A stretch of DNA of 12,456 bases from Candidatus Helarchaeota archaeon (GTDB lineage: Archaea; Asgardarchaeota; Lokiarchaeia; Helarchaeales; HEL-GB-A), in assembly GCA_016840125.1 (NCBI GenBank), contig JAEOSY010000011.1, forward strand, positions 1-12,456. The letters are read 5' to 3'. Shown piece after piece: positions 1 to 7,082 of this stretch. The notes below the pieces were generated by a model that saw only the letters and a list, made by a program, of their open reading frames with translations, did not search any database and was not told the origin of the DNA. Made by a program: the position numbers and the translations under genes. Position 1 is the first letter of the stretch; each line of letters starts with the position of its first letter.

Positions 1-2454
1 CAACCCTATGGAACCGAAGTGGCGTATAAAATCTTTGCAAGTGATATCGCAGGCAACCCTGCATTAAATGATAACAATACTAGTTTGTACAATTACACCG
101 TCACAGACCTCACGGTGCCCACCGTGAGTCTGATCAATCCGGCCAATGGAACGATCGTTGCTGGGGTGACTCAACTTGAAATTGCGGACATTGCAGCACA
201 GGATACTGATGTTAATAATATAACAGTCATTTATCGATATAACAGCAGTTCGTGGACGGTTCACGGCTCGTACCTCTCAGGTACTAATCTGACTTGGAAT
301 CCGGGAACTACCTCATCAGTGACAGTCAATATGTCAAGCTGGGTGCCTGGCAGCAATTATACGATTTATATACTTGCCCAAGACCTACGAGGTTTGGTGA
401 GTGCCCCATCTTATATTTACAACATCACATTATCCAATTATACTGGACCTCTCGTGTATAGCATTTTTCATACGCCTGATCCAGTGGGCTATAATGAATC
501 AGCGGTAGTCTCATGTACCATCTTCGTCCCTGCTGTGAAGGGGGATATAAATACAGTAATGTTAAATTATTCTGCTGGAGTGGGGTGGATCATCGTGGCA
601 ATGACAAACACTACCCCTCGAACCACAGGAGTACCCATCAACTTCGCTGGACCAATTCCCCAATTCGCTTTAGGGACTATTGTAACCTACTCGATTCTCG
701 CAACTGATACAAATGGCAATAGCACAAACGCGGATAACTACGGTGCGTATTATTCTTATACAGTAAGCGATAAATGGGGGCCGGTAATTTCTGCTGTTAA
801 TATCCAAGGTCTTCCTGTTACCTATGTTGAAATTCCAACCATAGATTGCACTATTAATGAACCTGCAACTGCTATTGGTACCATAATCTTGGTTTACGAT
901 AATGGGTCAGGTTGGACAAATCAACCGATGAATCTAATTGGCGGGGGCGGTATTAATTTTGGGATTTACGAAGCGAGTATTCCACAAGCTCCCTATGGAA
1001 CAATTGTCCAGTTCTATATTTGGGCAAATGATACCGCTGGAAACGTGCGAATTGATGATAATAGCAGCGCTTACTATTCTTTTACAATCGCTGATATATG
1101 GGGACCTACAATTAGCGAAATAATAATCACTAATTTGCCGGTTGGTTTCAATGAGACGGGTGATATCAGCTGCCGTGTGAATGAAACCCTTGGAGCCGCT
1201 GGAGTAGATTTAGTATTACTTTATTACAACAATGGAACTGGCTGGTTTTCCTCACCAATGAGCCGCTATAGTGGTAATGCCATAAATGGGCAGTATTCAG
1301 CCAGTATTCCCCAAGCACCATTCGGACAAACTGTCCAATTCTGGATTTGGGCGAATGATACCGATGATAACGTAGGTATTGCTGATAATAATAGTAACTA
1401 TTATTCTTACATTGTAGTCGACTTTACACCCCCGGCTGTTGTGGCGAACCTCATAGCGGATACCTATTTTGGAGCTCAAGCGATTAATATTTCATGGTCA
1501 CCCAATGGGGAATTGGATCTGAGCCATTACCAGGTGCACCGTCAAAACGGCACAGGCGCTGGCTTTGTCCCGACAAGCGCGAATAATATCATGAATACAA
1601 CAAATACCTTCTATTTAGACACGGGCCTTGCTGACGGGGTGGCGTTCTTCTATATTATCTTAGCTGTGGATTATAGTGGAATGACAAGTAGTCCCTCAAG
1701 CATTGTGAATGGAACTCCGAGTAGCACTGCCACTACGGGTGAAGTTATTGAAATTCATTCAAATGTCCATGTACATTTCAATGTTACAGATGCCAATATG
1801 ACCCTCGACTTCACCGCCACGGGCGACTTTAACCTTACAGTTGGTACCCTTAATAGTTCCTACACATTTGTGGACCATGTGTTAGTGATGAACTTCTACA
1901 TCAACATTACCCCCTCAGTCCCAGGAGTACCGCTTACTGGCACCATGACATTAATACTTGATCAAGCACTCGTTGACGCCCTCGGGGTAGTTGCTAGTTC
2001 ATCTTTCGCGATTTATTACTGGGATGGAAATTCGTGGGAGAAATTGAGCTCCACTTATAATGCTACGACTTACACGCTTACTGCTACCATTACCCACTTC
2101 AGCATCTTCGGCGCATTTGTAGCGTTCATACCCAGTGGCGAACCCTTCCCCATGTTTATTATCATTATAATAATAGGAGCGGTCGCTGGGATTGCGCTCG
2201 TTGTGATCCTTTCGAAGAGAGGGAAGGCCGTGGTCCCCTCTGCACAAATTATTGAAGAGATCAAAAAGCAGGGACATGTCAAAGTTCAGGATATTGCCAG
2301 AAAATTCAATGTCGATAATAGTAAGGTTATTGACATTATTCTCGCTGCGATTTCACAAAAGCAACTTCGTGGATTCATTGCAAATAAAAAGAAAGAATTC
2401 TTTACAATGGATCGCCTGAAAGAAGAACTAAGCAACCAATTGGAGGGTGATTAG
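1..2454 (+). CDS. Large cell-surface protein with Ig-like repeats, one TM helix and cytoplasmic winged-helix tail (5' partial)
   Basis: The frame is open to the first base, and the residues before the first possible start (GTG at 19) match the repeat pattern, so the gene begins upstream of the window. About 817 residues are visible. In order they are: the end of an Ig-like repeat (1-108); a divergent beta domain (about 109-440); three related modules of about 108 residues (about 445-1419); an FnIII-like domain (about 1426-1719); a beta-rich domain ending in a THFSIFGAF-type strand (about 1735-2130); one isoleucine-rich transmembrane helix (2155-2211) followed by a basic SKRGK stop-transfer; and a winged-helix domain (2239-2409). 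Roughly 30 N-X-S/T sequons all precede the helix, which puts the N-terminal part outside the cell and the winged helix inside. The stop lies 2 bases before the next gene, which has the same type of winged helix. An adhesin or receptor-like role is inferred; the ligand is unknown. Confidence 0.9.
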   Translation, partial: QPYGTEVAYKIFASDIAGNPALNDNNTSLYNYTVTDLTVPTVSLINPANGTIVAGVTQLEIADIAAQDTDVNNITVIYRYNSSSWTVHGSYLSGTNLTWNPGTTSSVTVNMSSWVPGSNYTIYILAQDLRGLVSAPSYIYNITLSNYTGPLVYSIFHTPDPVGYNESAVVSCTIFVPAVKGDINTVMLNYSAGVGWIIVAMTNTTPRTTGVPINFAGPIPQFALGTIVTYSILATDTNGNSTNADNYGAYYSYTVSDKWGPVISAVNIQGLPVTYVEIPTIDCTINEPATAIGTIILVYDNGSGWTNQPMNLIGGGGINFGIYEASIPQAPYGTIVQFYIWANDTAGNVRIDDNSSAYYSFTIADIWGPTISEIIITNLPVGFNETGDISCRVNETLGAAGVDLVLLYYNNGTGWFSSPMSRYSGNAINGQYSASIPQAPFGQTVQFWIWANDTDDNVGIADNNSNYYSYIVVDFTPPAVVANLIADTYFGAQAINISWSPNGELDLSHYQVHRQNGTGAGFVPTSANNIMNTTNTFYLDTGLADGVAFFYIILAVDYSGMTSSPSSIVNGTPSSTATTGEVIEIHSNVHVHFNVTDANMTLDFTATGDFNLTVGTLNSSYTFVDHVLVMNFYINITPSVPGVPLTGTMTLILDQALVDALGVVASSSFAIYYWDGNSWEKLSSTYNATTYTLTATITHFSIFGAFVAFIPSGEPFPMFIIIIIIGAVAGIALVVILSKRGKAVVPSAQIIEEIKKQGHVKVQDIARKFNVDNSKVIDIILAAISQKQLRGFIANKKKEFFTMDRLKEELSNQLEGD
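445..1419 (+). repeat. Three tandem ~108-residue Ig-like modules within the surface protein
   Basis: Three consecutive protein repeats span roughly 445-768, 769-1092 and 1093-1419. Each opens with a GP(x)(I/V)S or GPLVYS-like strand and has one cysteine in an early strand (VSCTI, IDCTI, ISCRV). A GxGW-type segment follows in the middle, then a PYGT/PFGQ turn, a WANDT-like strand with a D/N-rich loop, and a closing YYSYTV-like strand. The second and third are the most alike. The end of a fourth, more upstream copy is visible at 1-108. The fold is inferred to be Ig/cadherin-like beta sandwich. The DNA of the copies has diverged, so these are protein repeats rather than recent duplications. Confidence 0.8.
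2442..2452 (+). promoter_or_regulatory. Strong Shine-Dalgarno for the tandem winged-helix gene
   Basis: GGAGGGTGATT lies 4 bases before the ATG at 2457 and contains a full GGTGAT core. It lies within the last codons and stop of the surface-protein gene. The two genes are therefore translationally adjacent, with 2 bases between stop and start, and probably share one transcript. Confidence 0.8.
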
Positions 2455-2456
2455 AA

Positions 2457-4844
2457 ATGAAACGGCGATTAGATCTAACACTAACGGCTGGACAATATAA
2501 ACTTGAAGTTGGTGAAATTGTAGCTGCATTAAAAGAGCTGGTCCAAGATGGCGTTCAACACGGGATTATCGACTTGGATAACCGTGAATTTTATCACTTA
2601 ACGGACGAAGAGAACCAAAATCTAATTAATTTACTCTCTACACAAAAGATACCCGTTAAAGAAATTGCCCAGGAGATGGAAATTGCACCGAAAGCTATCA
2701 AAGAGTGGATGGCTATTCTTATAGGCGCCCAACACCTACAAGGGACATTCGATTCGAAAGGTGAAATTTTCACTCCCTACAAATTATTCACAACTAAAGT
2801 TAAGGAATCCTTTGAAAAATCAGGAAAGCTGGGGATCACCGAGGCGGCGAATGCTTTACAACTTTCCAACAATGAGGTTCGGGAATGTATCAATCTACTA
2901 AGAGCTTCCAAAGAACTTAATGGATTCTATACTGTGGACAATGAATATTTCATAACCACCAAGCGATTAGAAGTAGATATTCTCGATTACCTGAAAGAAG
3001 AAAAGAGATTCCCCTTGAAAGCATTAGCTACCAGACTAAACATGCAAGTAGGGTTATTGAAGGATTTTATTGACGGCTATATCATGACAGGTAAAATTCA
3101 CGGCTCTATTACAGATGCAAATGAGTTTATTAGCGATGAATTACTAGATCAGCGCTTAGTAGATGCTATTAAACCCTATAGCCGCGTTTCTATATTAGAG
3201 TTGGGAGGACAACTCGGACTGAATGAGAAGAGTACAAAATCATTAATAGTACGTGCTATTTCCAAGGGAATAGTACACGGAACCATTGATTCTGTTAGCA
3301 ATGAATTTGTAAAAGAAACTGCTGTTGCAGCACCGACACCCGTTGCACCTAAAACCGCCGACCTACTTGATGTCAAACGGGATTACGATTACCTGGGTGG
3401 CGACATTCGTTTCAAAGTTGCCCTTCAAAACGTCACAAAAACCACGGTCAGCAAACTCTCAGTACTTCTAAACATTCCTGATCAGTTCCAAGCGGTTAAA
3501 AATGTAGAGAAAGTGGAAATTCTGAACCCTAATGAAACTCGTGGGGTTGATTTTATATTTACACCTTTAGCTTGTGGTAAAGGGCAGATTTTTGGGACCG
3601 TGTCCTATACGGATGCTTATGGCGAGCCACATTCTGTCACTATCCGTCCGAAAGAAGTCTGGGTTAAGTGCCCCTTAGTCAAATCACAGGAAGCTAGTTT
3701 ATCGGAAATAGACCTCTGGAGGCAGGAGCTCACGAAGAGCACGACCAAGGTCGATGGATCAGGGATTGCAAAAATCGAAGCGTTTCGTACTGGTTGTGAG
3801 CAAATAGCTGCCTTAGATTTGGCTGAAAGCAGTCGCGATGATATAGACTTTAAAGCCGTCTTCTCGGGGATTGCAAAAGTCACAGGTGATCGGCTCCTTG
3901 TCGAAGTCTCACTACTGCAAAATAATGTGATACTTGATGTCTACACGAGCGATCAAAAACAAGCAACTGGTCTTCTCGCCTACATGCGAAATCTCATTAA
4001 AATTTCCTTAGATGTTTCACGAAAATTGGCTGTGAAGTCTGAAAAGTTAGGAGTCAAAGTTCTCACGGCGTTTCAAATTGCCCAAGCGCTCTTCAATCTG
4101 TGCGACTACTGCGAAACTCGCGCACCAATCTGTGATTTCATCCTTCAGTTGAAAGAAATTAACTTCAAAATACTAAAAGAATTTCCAGAAGTTAGATTCA
4201 TCACTGAATCCAATGAATGGCTGGATGCTGTTACACCTCTGGATGAAAGTGATCCTATACCCGAGAATTATGCAAATTCTTTAGAGTTCGATGCGATTAG
4301 GTGGTTGCGAGAGATTGAAGGGCTCGCTGAGAATACCGCCGTTATCTACTTAGATTCTTTTGATTCGCGTGACGAGGAGCGTGATAAAAAAATCGGTGGC
4401 GGTATCCTTAGTATTCAAACTGAAATTGAAGTCAAAGAGTCCAATTATTCTCAACGGGTTGCACGTTACCTCTTGATTATTCATAAAGTCTCAGGATTAT
4501 GCTTATTTAACCATAAATTCGGACCTGGCAAATTTGACCCGGATCTCATGAGTGGATTTCTCCAAGCTATTCAGAGTTTTGGGTCGGAATTTACCACTTC
4601 CGAGGAGGCAGGAATGCGCCGATTATCGTATAAAGACTTCGAAATTTCGCTGGAAGAAGGCGAGATGGTCCGAGTTGCTTTGGTTGGCGTCGGAAAAATA
4701 ACAAATCTCCTACAGGATCGCTTATTAGACTTTGTTAAACTCTTTTCCAACCAATTTCAGGCAGAACTTGCTGATTTTCGCGGAAATGTTGGTGTGTTTA
4801 ACGCAACTACTGAAGTCATTAAAAACATCTTTGGAACTGAGTAG
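2457..4844 (+). CDS. Tandem winged-helix protein with appendage-like and C-terminal longin-like domains
   Basis: The 795-residue protein has no signal peptide or transmembrane helix, so it is predicted cytosolic. Residues 10-287 hold about five winged-helix units of about 58 residues (about 10-50, 53-110, 111-171, 173-230, 232-287), each ending in a hydrophobic-G-hydrophobic wing and an E(F/Y/I)-type strand. The first unit looks shortened at its N-terminus. An A/P-rich linker (288-302) leads to a beta-sandwich (about 306-404) and an alpha/beta unit (about 410-515) whose order recalls the sandwich-plus-platform appendage of gamma-COP and the large adaptins. After a mixed helical region with C549, C552 and C559, residues 665-795 have a longin/roadblock-like pattern (YLLIIHKVSG, a helix with FLQAIQSF, two strands, then two helices). 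A scaffold or adaptor partner of the upstream membrane protein is inferred. UFL1-like multi-winged-helix proteins are another comparison. Domain names rest on pattern reading only. Confidence 0.85.
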   Translation: MKRRLDLTLTAGQYKLEVGEIVAALKELVQDGVQHGIIDLDNREFYHLTDEENQNLINLLSTQKIPVKEIAQEMEIAPKAIKEWMAILIGAQHLQGTFDSKGEIFTPYKLFTTKVKESFEKSGKLGITEAANALQLSNNEVRECINLLRASKELNGFYTVDNEYFITTKRLEVDILDYLKEEKRFPLKALATRLNMQVGLLKDFIDGYIMTGKIHGSITDANEFISDELLDQRLVDAIKPYSRVSILELGGQLGLNEKSTKSLIVRAISKGIVHGTIDSVSNEFVKETAVAAPTPVAPKTADLLDVKRDYDYLGGDIRFKVALQNVTKTTVSKLSVLLNIPDQFQAVKNVEKVEILNPNETRGVDFIFTPLACGKGQIFGTVSYTDAYGEPHSVTIRPKEVWVKCPLVKSQEASLSEIDLWRQELTKSTTKVDGSGIAKIEAFRTGCEQIAALDLAESSRDDIDFKAVFSGIAKVTGDRLLVEVSLLQNNVILDVYTSDQKQATGLLAYMRNLIKISLDVSRKLAVKSEKLGVKVLTAFQIAQALFNLCDYCETRAPICDFILQLKEINFKILKEFPEVRFITESNEWLDAVTPLDESDPIPENYANSLEFDAIRWLREIEGLAENTAVIYLDSFDSRDEERDKKIGGGILSIQTEIEVKESNYSQRVARYLLIIHKVSGLCLFNHKFGPGKFDPDLMSGFLQAIQSFGSEFTTSEEAGMRRLSYKDFEISLEEGEMVRVALVGVGKITNLLQDRLLDFVKLFSNQFQAELADFRGNVGVFNATTEVIKNIFGTE

Positions 4845-4856
4845 TTTCAAGTTCAG

Positions 4857-4880
4857 AAATAAAAAAAAATAAAAAAGAAA
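4857..4880 (-). terminator. Oligo-T terminator for the anchored surface-protein gene
   Basis: On the minus strand, just past the TAA stop at 4881-4883, the sequence is almost pure T (runs of 6 and 9 broken by single bases). There is no hairpin. This is the standard archaeal U-tract type of terminator. It fills the gap between the two convergent genes. Confidence 0.6.
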
Positions 4881-6758
4881 TTAGATTTCTATACTCATTT
4901 TTTTCTTTCTCAGGAAAATTACGAGACATCCCACGATTGATAGTCCGAAAATCACTGTGTAGAGTTCAAACCCAGGAATATCACTAGGATACGTCACATC
5001 CCCGTAAATAATGTAGGTTGGATCATGCACGACTTTGCTACCATTGTAGTCTGGATAACAAACTTCGTAAATATAAGTGCTATAGGATACACCGGCAGAG
5101 AGATTCCAATCCACATTACCACGTTGGGAAACAGCTTCACCCGTCTGATCCACTGACCAACGATAAATTCCATAAGGTATAACTGCACCGTTTGCGACAT
5201 GTGATGGATTATTTTGGTCTTCAGCAGCAATGGAATAATTTTCACCCGCCAAATCAAGGCCTGCAACTCGAGTTGAACCAACGAAGAAATCCAATGACTC
5301 TGTCTTTGATGTTGTCGTACTGACTGTGGCTGGGATGGGATTATTTCCCGCATCCTTGACTGATGAATTAACTTGAGGTGTGCTTGCTGTAATTTGTTGT
5401 GAAGCTGTTACTTCAAACACATCGGAGAGGTAGATCACAGAAAGATCTAGGTTTTCATAGAGGCCCTTAAGACCATCTGTACCATTTATCTTTCCAATGG
5501 TCTGATCGATTTTCATCACACCTTGGAGGTATACTTGATCACTGTTGCCGCTGGCTTGAAGGGCTCTCGGTGCAAAGGTAAACCCAAAGGAACAATCATC
5601 CATTGGAACCTCAGGAACACCGAGTGCTATTCCAGTTTCTGCACTTTGACCATAGGGATTTAGTCGCACCCACGGATCCTGTATGGTTGCATTCCATGAT
5701 AGTTCATCATTTACCTCATCCACCTGAGGTACTCCGAAAGCAACTGATGTCGCGTTTATTAATTCTATACCACACACCGCTTCTGTTGAGTAGGGATAGT
5801 ATTCCCCATTTCCGGTCTCATTGAAAGCGACATCCATTAAACCGTTTGCATCAGTATCATTATAGAGGGCTGCACCCCACAATAAATGACGAACACTGAC
5901 TAAATCCACATCATAAAGGAACCCCCCAGGGATCCGCAAATCCATATAGAGTTTTTTGAACCAGATCTCCTGAATCAAGTAGAAGAAGTGGCTCCACGAA
6001 TCCTGTACTGTCCCTGCTGAATCGTTCATAAGGTATTCGAGATTAGGATCTTCATCTTGGGCTCTTTGGATTAATTCATTTCTGACTGTGGATGGTAGGG
6101 CATCGAAATTTACATCTGTCTCATTAAGAATCCCATTATCGTCCTCGTCGATTATGTATTGGTTATCTATATTATACGTTAGGTTAAAATCAAGCTGCCA
6201 AAAAAACACTGGAACAATGATTAACATTTCGTCACCATTTAATACGGTTTCCATTTCAAATACGAGCTGGAGGAGCAACTGCAAAAATTCCGCTGAATTA
6301 TTGGTTGCGTATGCGGCATTCAAGTTCTGAAGAAAACCTATTAAACTTTTATCGTTATCCCAGAGTAATAAATGGACATAGGCATCTTGTGTAAAATCCA
6401 GCTGATGAACAGTTACGCTTGCGTTAGTCCTTAGGTAGACCCGATGCGAATTGTTTGATACACCAGTATAAACAAGACCAGTATATTCATCCGAAAATTC
6501 TGCGGGCTCTGAAAATGCAAATGTCGAATTTACCGTTAGGTATGCAACTCTCCCATCAAAAATAAGGGAACTTGCGAGATCTATTCGTGTATCATTGTCA
6601 AGAATGATCTCCAAGGTGGAATCAAAGAAATCAATCCGGTCAAGGTCCCCTAAATCGGGTTCTTCATAGTCGCTAGCATTTACGGATATCGGTGTCAGGA
6701 AGAGAAAGGAAAAAGCGAGTATACTAAGCAGTATCGCTGTATGAAATCGTTTATTCAT
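4881..6758 (-). CDS. Secreted surface protein with C-terminal membrane anchor, function unknown
   Basis: I do not recognise the family. The 625-residue protein starts with a signal peptide (MNKRF, hydrophobic core about 8-24, likely cleavage near VNA/S at 26-29). It ends with an anchor: SDIPGFE at 592-598, a hydrophobic helix at about 599-616, then RKKK. This matches the plan of archaeal PGF/PGF-like sorting tails. About 17 N-X-S/T sequons fit an extracellular glycoprotein. Two acidic loops look calcium-binding: residues 204-215, with the D-x-D-x-N-G-x-x-N-x-x-D spacing of an EF-hand or dockerin loop, and 301-309, with D-x-D-x-N-G-x-x-D. The middle (about 150-290) is unusually helical, and the rest is beta-rich with S/T-rich stretches near 450-490. 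The gene is transcribed alone, convergent with the upstream pair. Start ATG has a good Shine-Dalgarno (GGGTGAG, 5-base spacer). Confidence 0.8.
   Translation of the reverse strand: MNKRFHTAILLSILAFSFLFLTPISVNASDYEEPDLGDLDRIDFFDSTLEIILDNDTRIDLASSLIFDGRVAYLTVNSTFAFSEPAEFSDEYTGLVYTGVSNNSHRVYLRTNASVTVHQLDFTQDAYVHLLLWDNDKSLIGFLQNLNAAYATNNSAEFLQLLLQLVFEMETVLNGDEMLIIVPVFFWQLDFNLTYNIDNQYIIDEDDNGILNETDVNFDALPSTVRNELIQRAQDEDPNLEYLMNDSAGTVQDSWSHFFYLIQEIWFKKLYMDLRIPGGFLYDVDLVSVRHLLWGAALYNDTDANGLMDVAFNETGNGEYYPYSTEAVCGIELINATSVAFGVPQVDEVNDELSWNATIQDPWVRLNPYGQSAETGIALGVPEVPMDDCSFGFTFAPRALQASGNSDQVYLQGVMKIDQTIGKINGTDGLKGLYENLDLSVIYLSDVFEVTASQQITASTPQVNSSVKDAGNNPIPATVSTTTSKTESLDFFVGSTRVAGLDLAGENYSIAAEDQNNPSHVANGAVIPYGIYRWSVDQTGEAVSQRGNVDWNLSAGVSYSTYIYEVCYPDYNGSKVVHDPTYIIYGDVTYPSDIPGFELYTVIFGLSIVGCLVIFLRKKKMSIEI
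4898..4909 (+). terminator. T-tract that could end the plus-strand two-gene transcript
   Basis: A run of seven T followed by CTTTCT lies about 55 bases past the stop of the tandem winged-helix gene. It is inside the convergent gene, opposite the lysine codons of that protein's basic C-terminal tail. No other T-run on the plus strand lies in the short gap, so this is the likeliest stop signal. That would make the two transcripts overlap tail to tail. Confidence 0.4.
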
Positions 6759-6763
6759 ACGAA

Positions 6764-6812
6764 CTCACCCATAAAGGTGAGAAATAATAAGAAAGCTTAA
6801 AATATAAAATTT
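6764..6812 (-). promoter_or_regulatory. Promoter and ribosome binding site of the anchored surface-protein gene
   Basis: On the minus strand, GGGTGAG (6764-6770) lies 5 bases before the ATG. An AT-only TATA-like element (ATTTTATATT, 6801-6810) lies about 45 bases before the start codon. Initiation about 25 bases downstream of it would give a leader of about 20 nt containing the Shine-Dalgarno. The element fits archaeal TATA placement but is not a perfect match. Confidence 0.45.
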
Positions 6813-6838
6813 ATTAAACAATTTTCATTCAGAATATT

Positions 6839-7069
6839 CTACTTTTCAATCCACCAGAGCCACGCCTTTAGTTTCAGATCCAATTTCCCCTTAATAACGC
6901 CTCGTAAGCGCAATTTATTAAGTAGAAGCGGTGGCATATCGGGACAATCAAGCTCCTCTAAAACTTTTTGTATTTCTGCAGTTTTTAAAGGTTTATCGAC
7001 ACTCGAATACGACTCAAGTGTAAGTATAATTGCCTCCGTCACTTTATCTTCTTTGTACTCTTTAGGCAT
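6839..7069 (-). CDS. Small winged-helix protein downstream of the phosphohexomutase
   Basis: This is a 76-residue soluble protein. The order is a basic and acidic N-terminus, helix 1 (about 8-21, VTEAIILTLESY), helix 2 (about 29-39, TAEIQKVLEEL), helix 3 (about 45-54), then a basic two-strand wing (VIKGKLDLKLKAWLWW). That is the layout of a minimal winged helix-turn-helix, of the kind used for DNA binding or protein contacts. It begins 13 bases after the stop of the phosphohexomutase gene on the same strand, so the two are probably one operon. Its Shine-Dalgarno is weak (GGGTCG), which suggests translational coupling. A transcriptional regulator is the simplest guess. I do not recognise the family and no ligand-binding domain is present. 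Confidence 0.65.
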   Translation of the reverse strand: MPKEYKEDKVTEAIILTLESYSSVDKPLKTAEIQKVLEELDCPDMPPLLLNKLRLRGVIKGKLDLKLKAWLWWIEK

Positions 7070-7082
7070 TAGCGACCCATTT

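Noticed and set aside
19..21. GTG at 19 as the true start of the surface protein
   Set aside because: The frame is open upstream to base 1, and the residues before it (PYGTE) match the repeat motif PYGTIV seen downstream. There is no Shine-Dalgarno.
1999..2282. Minus-strand open frames inside the surface-protein gene
   Set aside because: Two overlapping frames with no domain pattern or ribosome site, lying opposite a clear transmembrane and winged-helix coding region. They are antisense shadows.
4994..5353. Alternative minus-strand frame of 119 codons within the anchored surface-protein gene
   Set aside because: Low-complexity H/Q/V composition with no signal peptide or domain, in another frame of a coherent 625-residue protein.
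6831..6840. AGAATATTCT, a 10-bp palindrome, as an operator or terminator stem
   Set aside because: It is AT-rich, spans the stop of the small winged-helix gene, has no loop or following T-run of note, and such short palindromes are expected by chance in AT-rich DNA.
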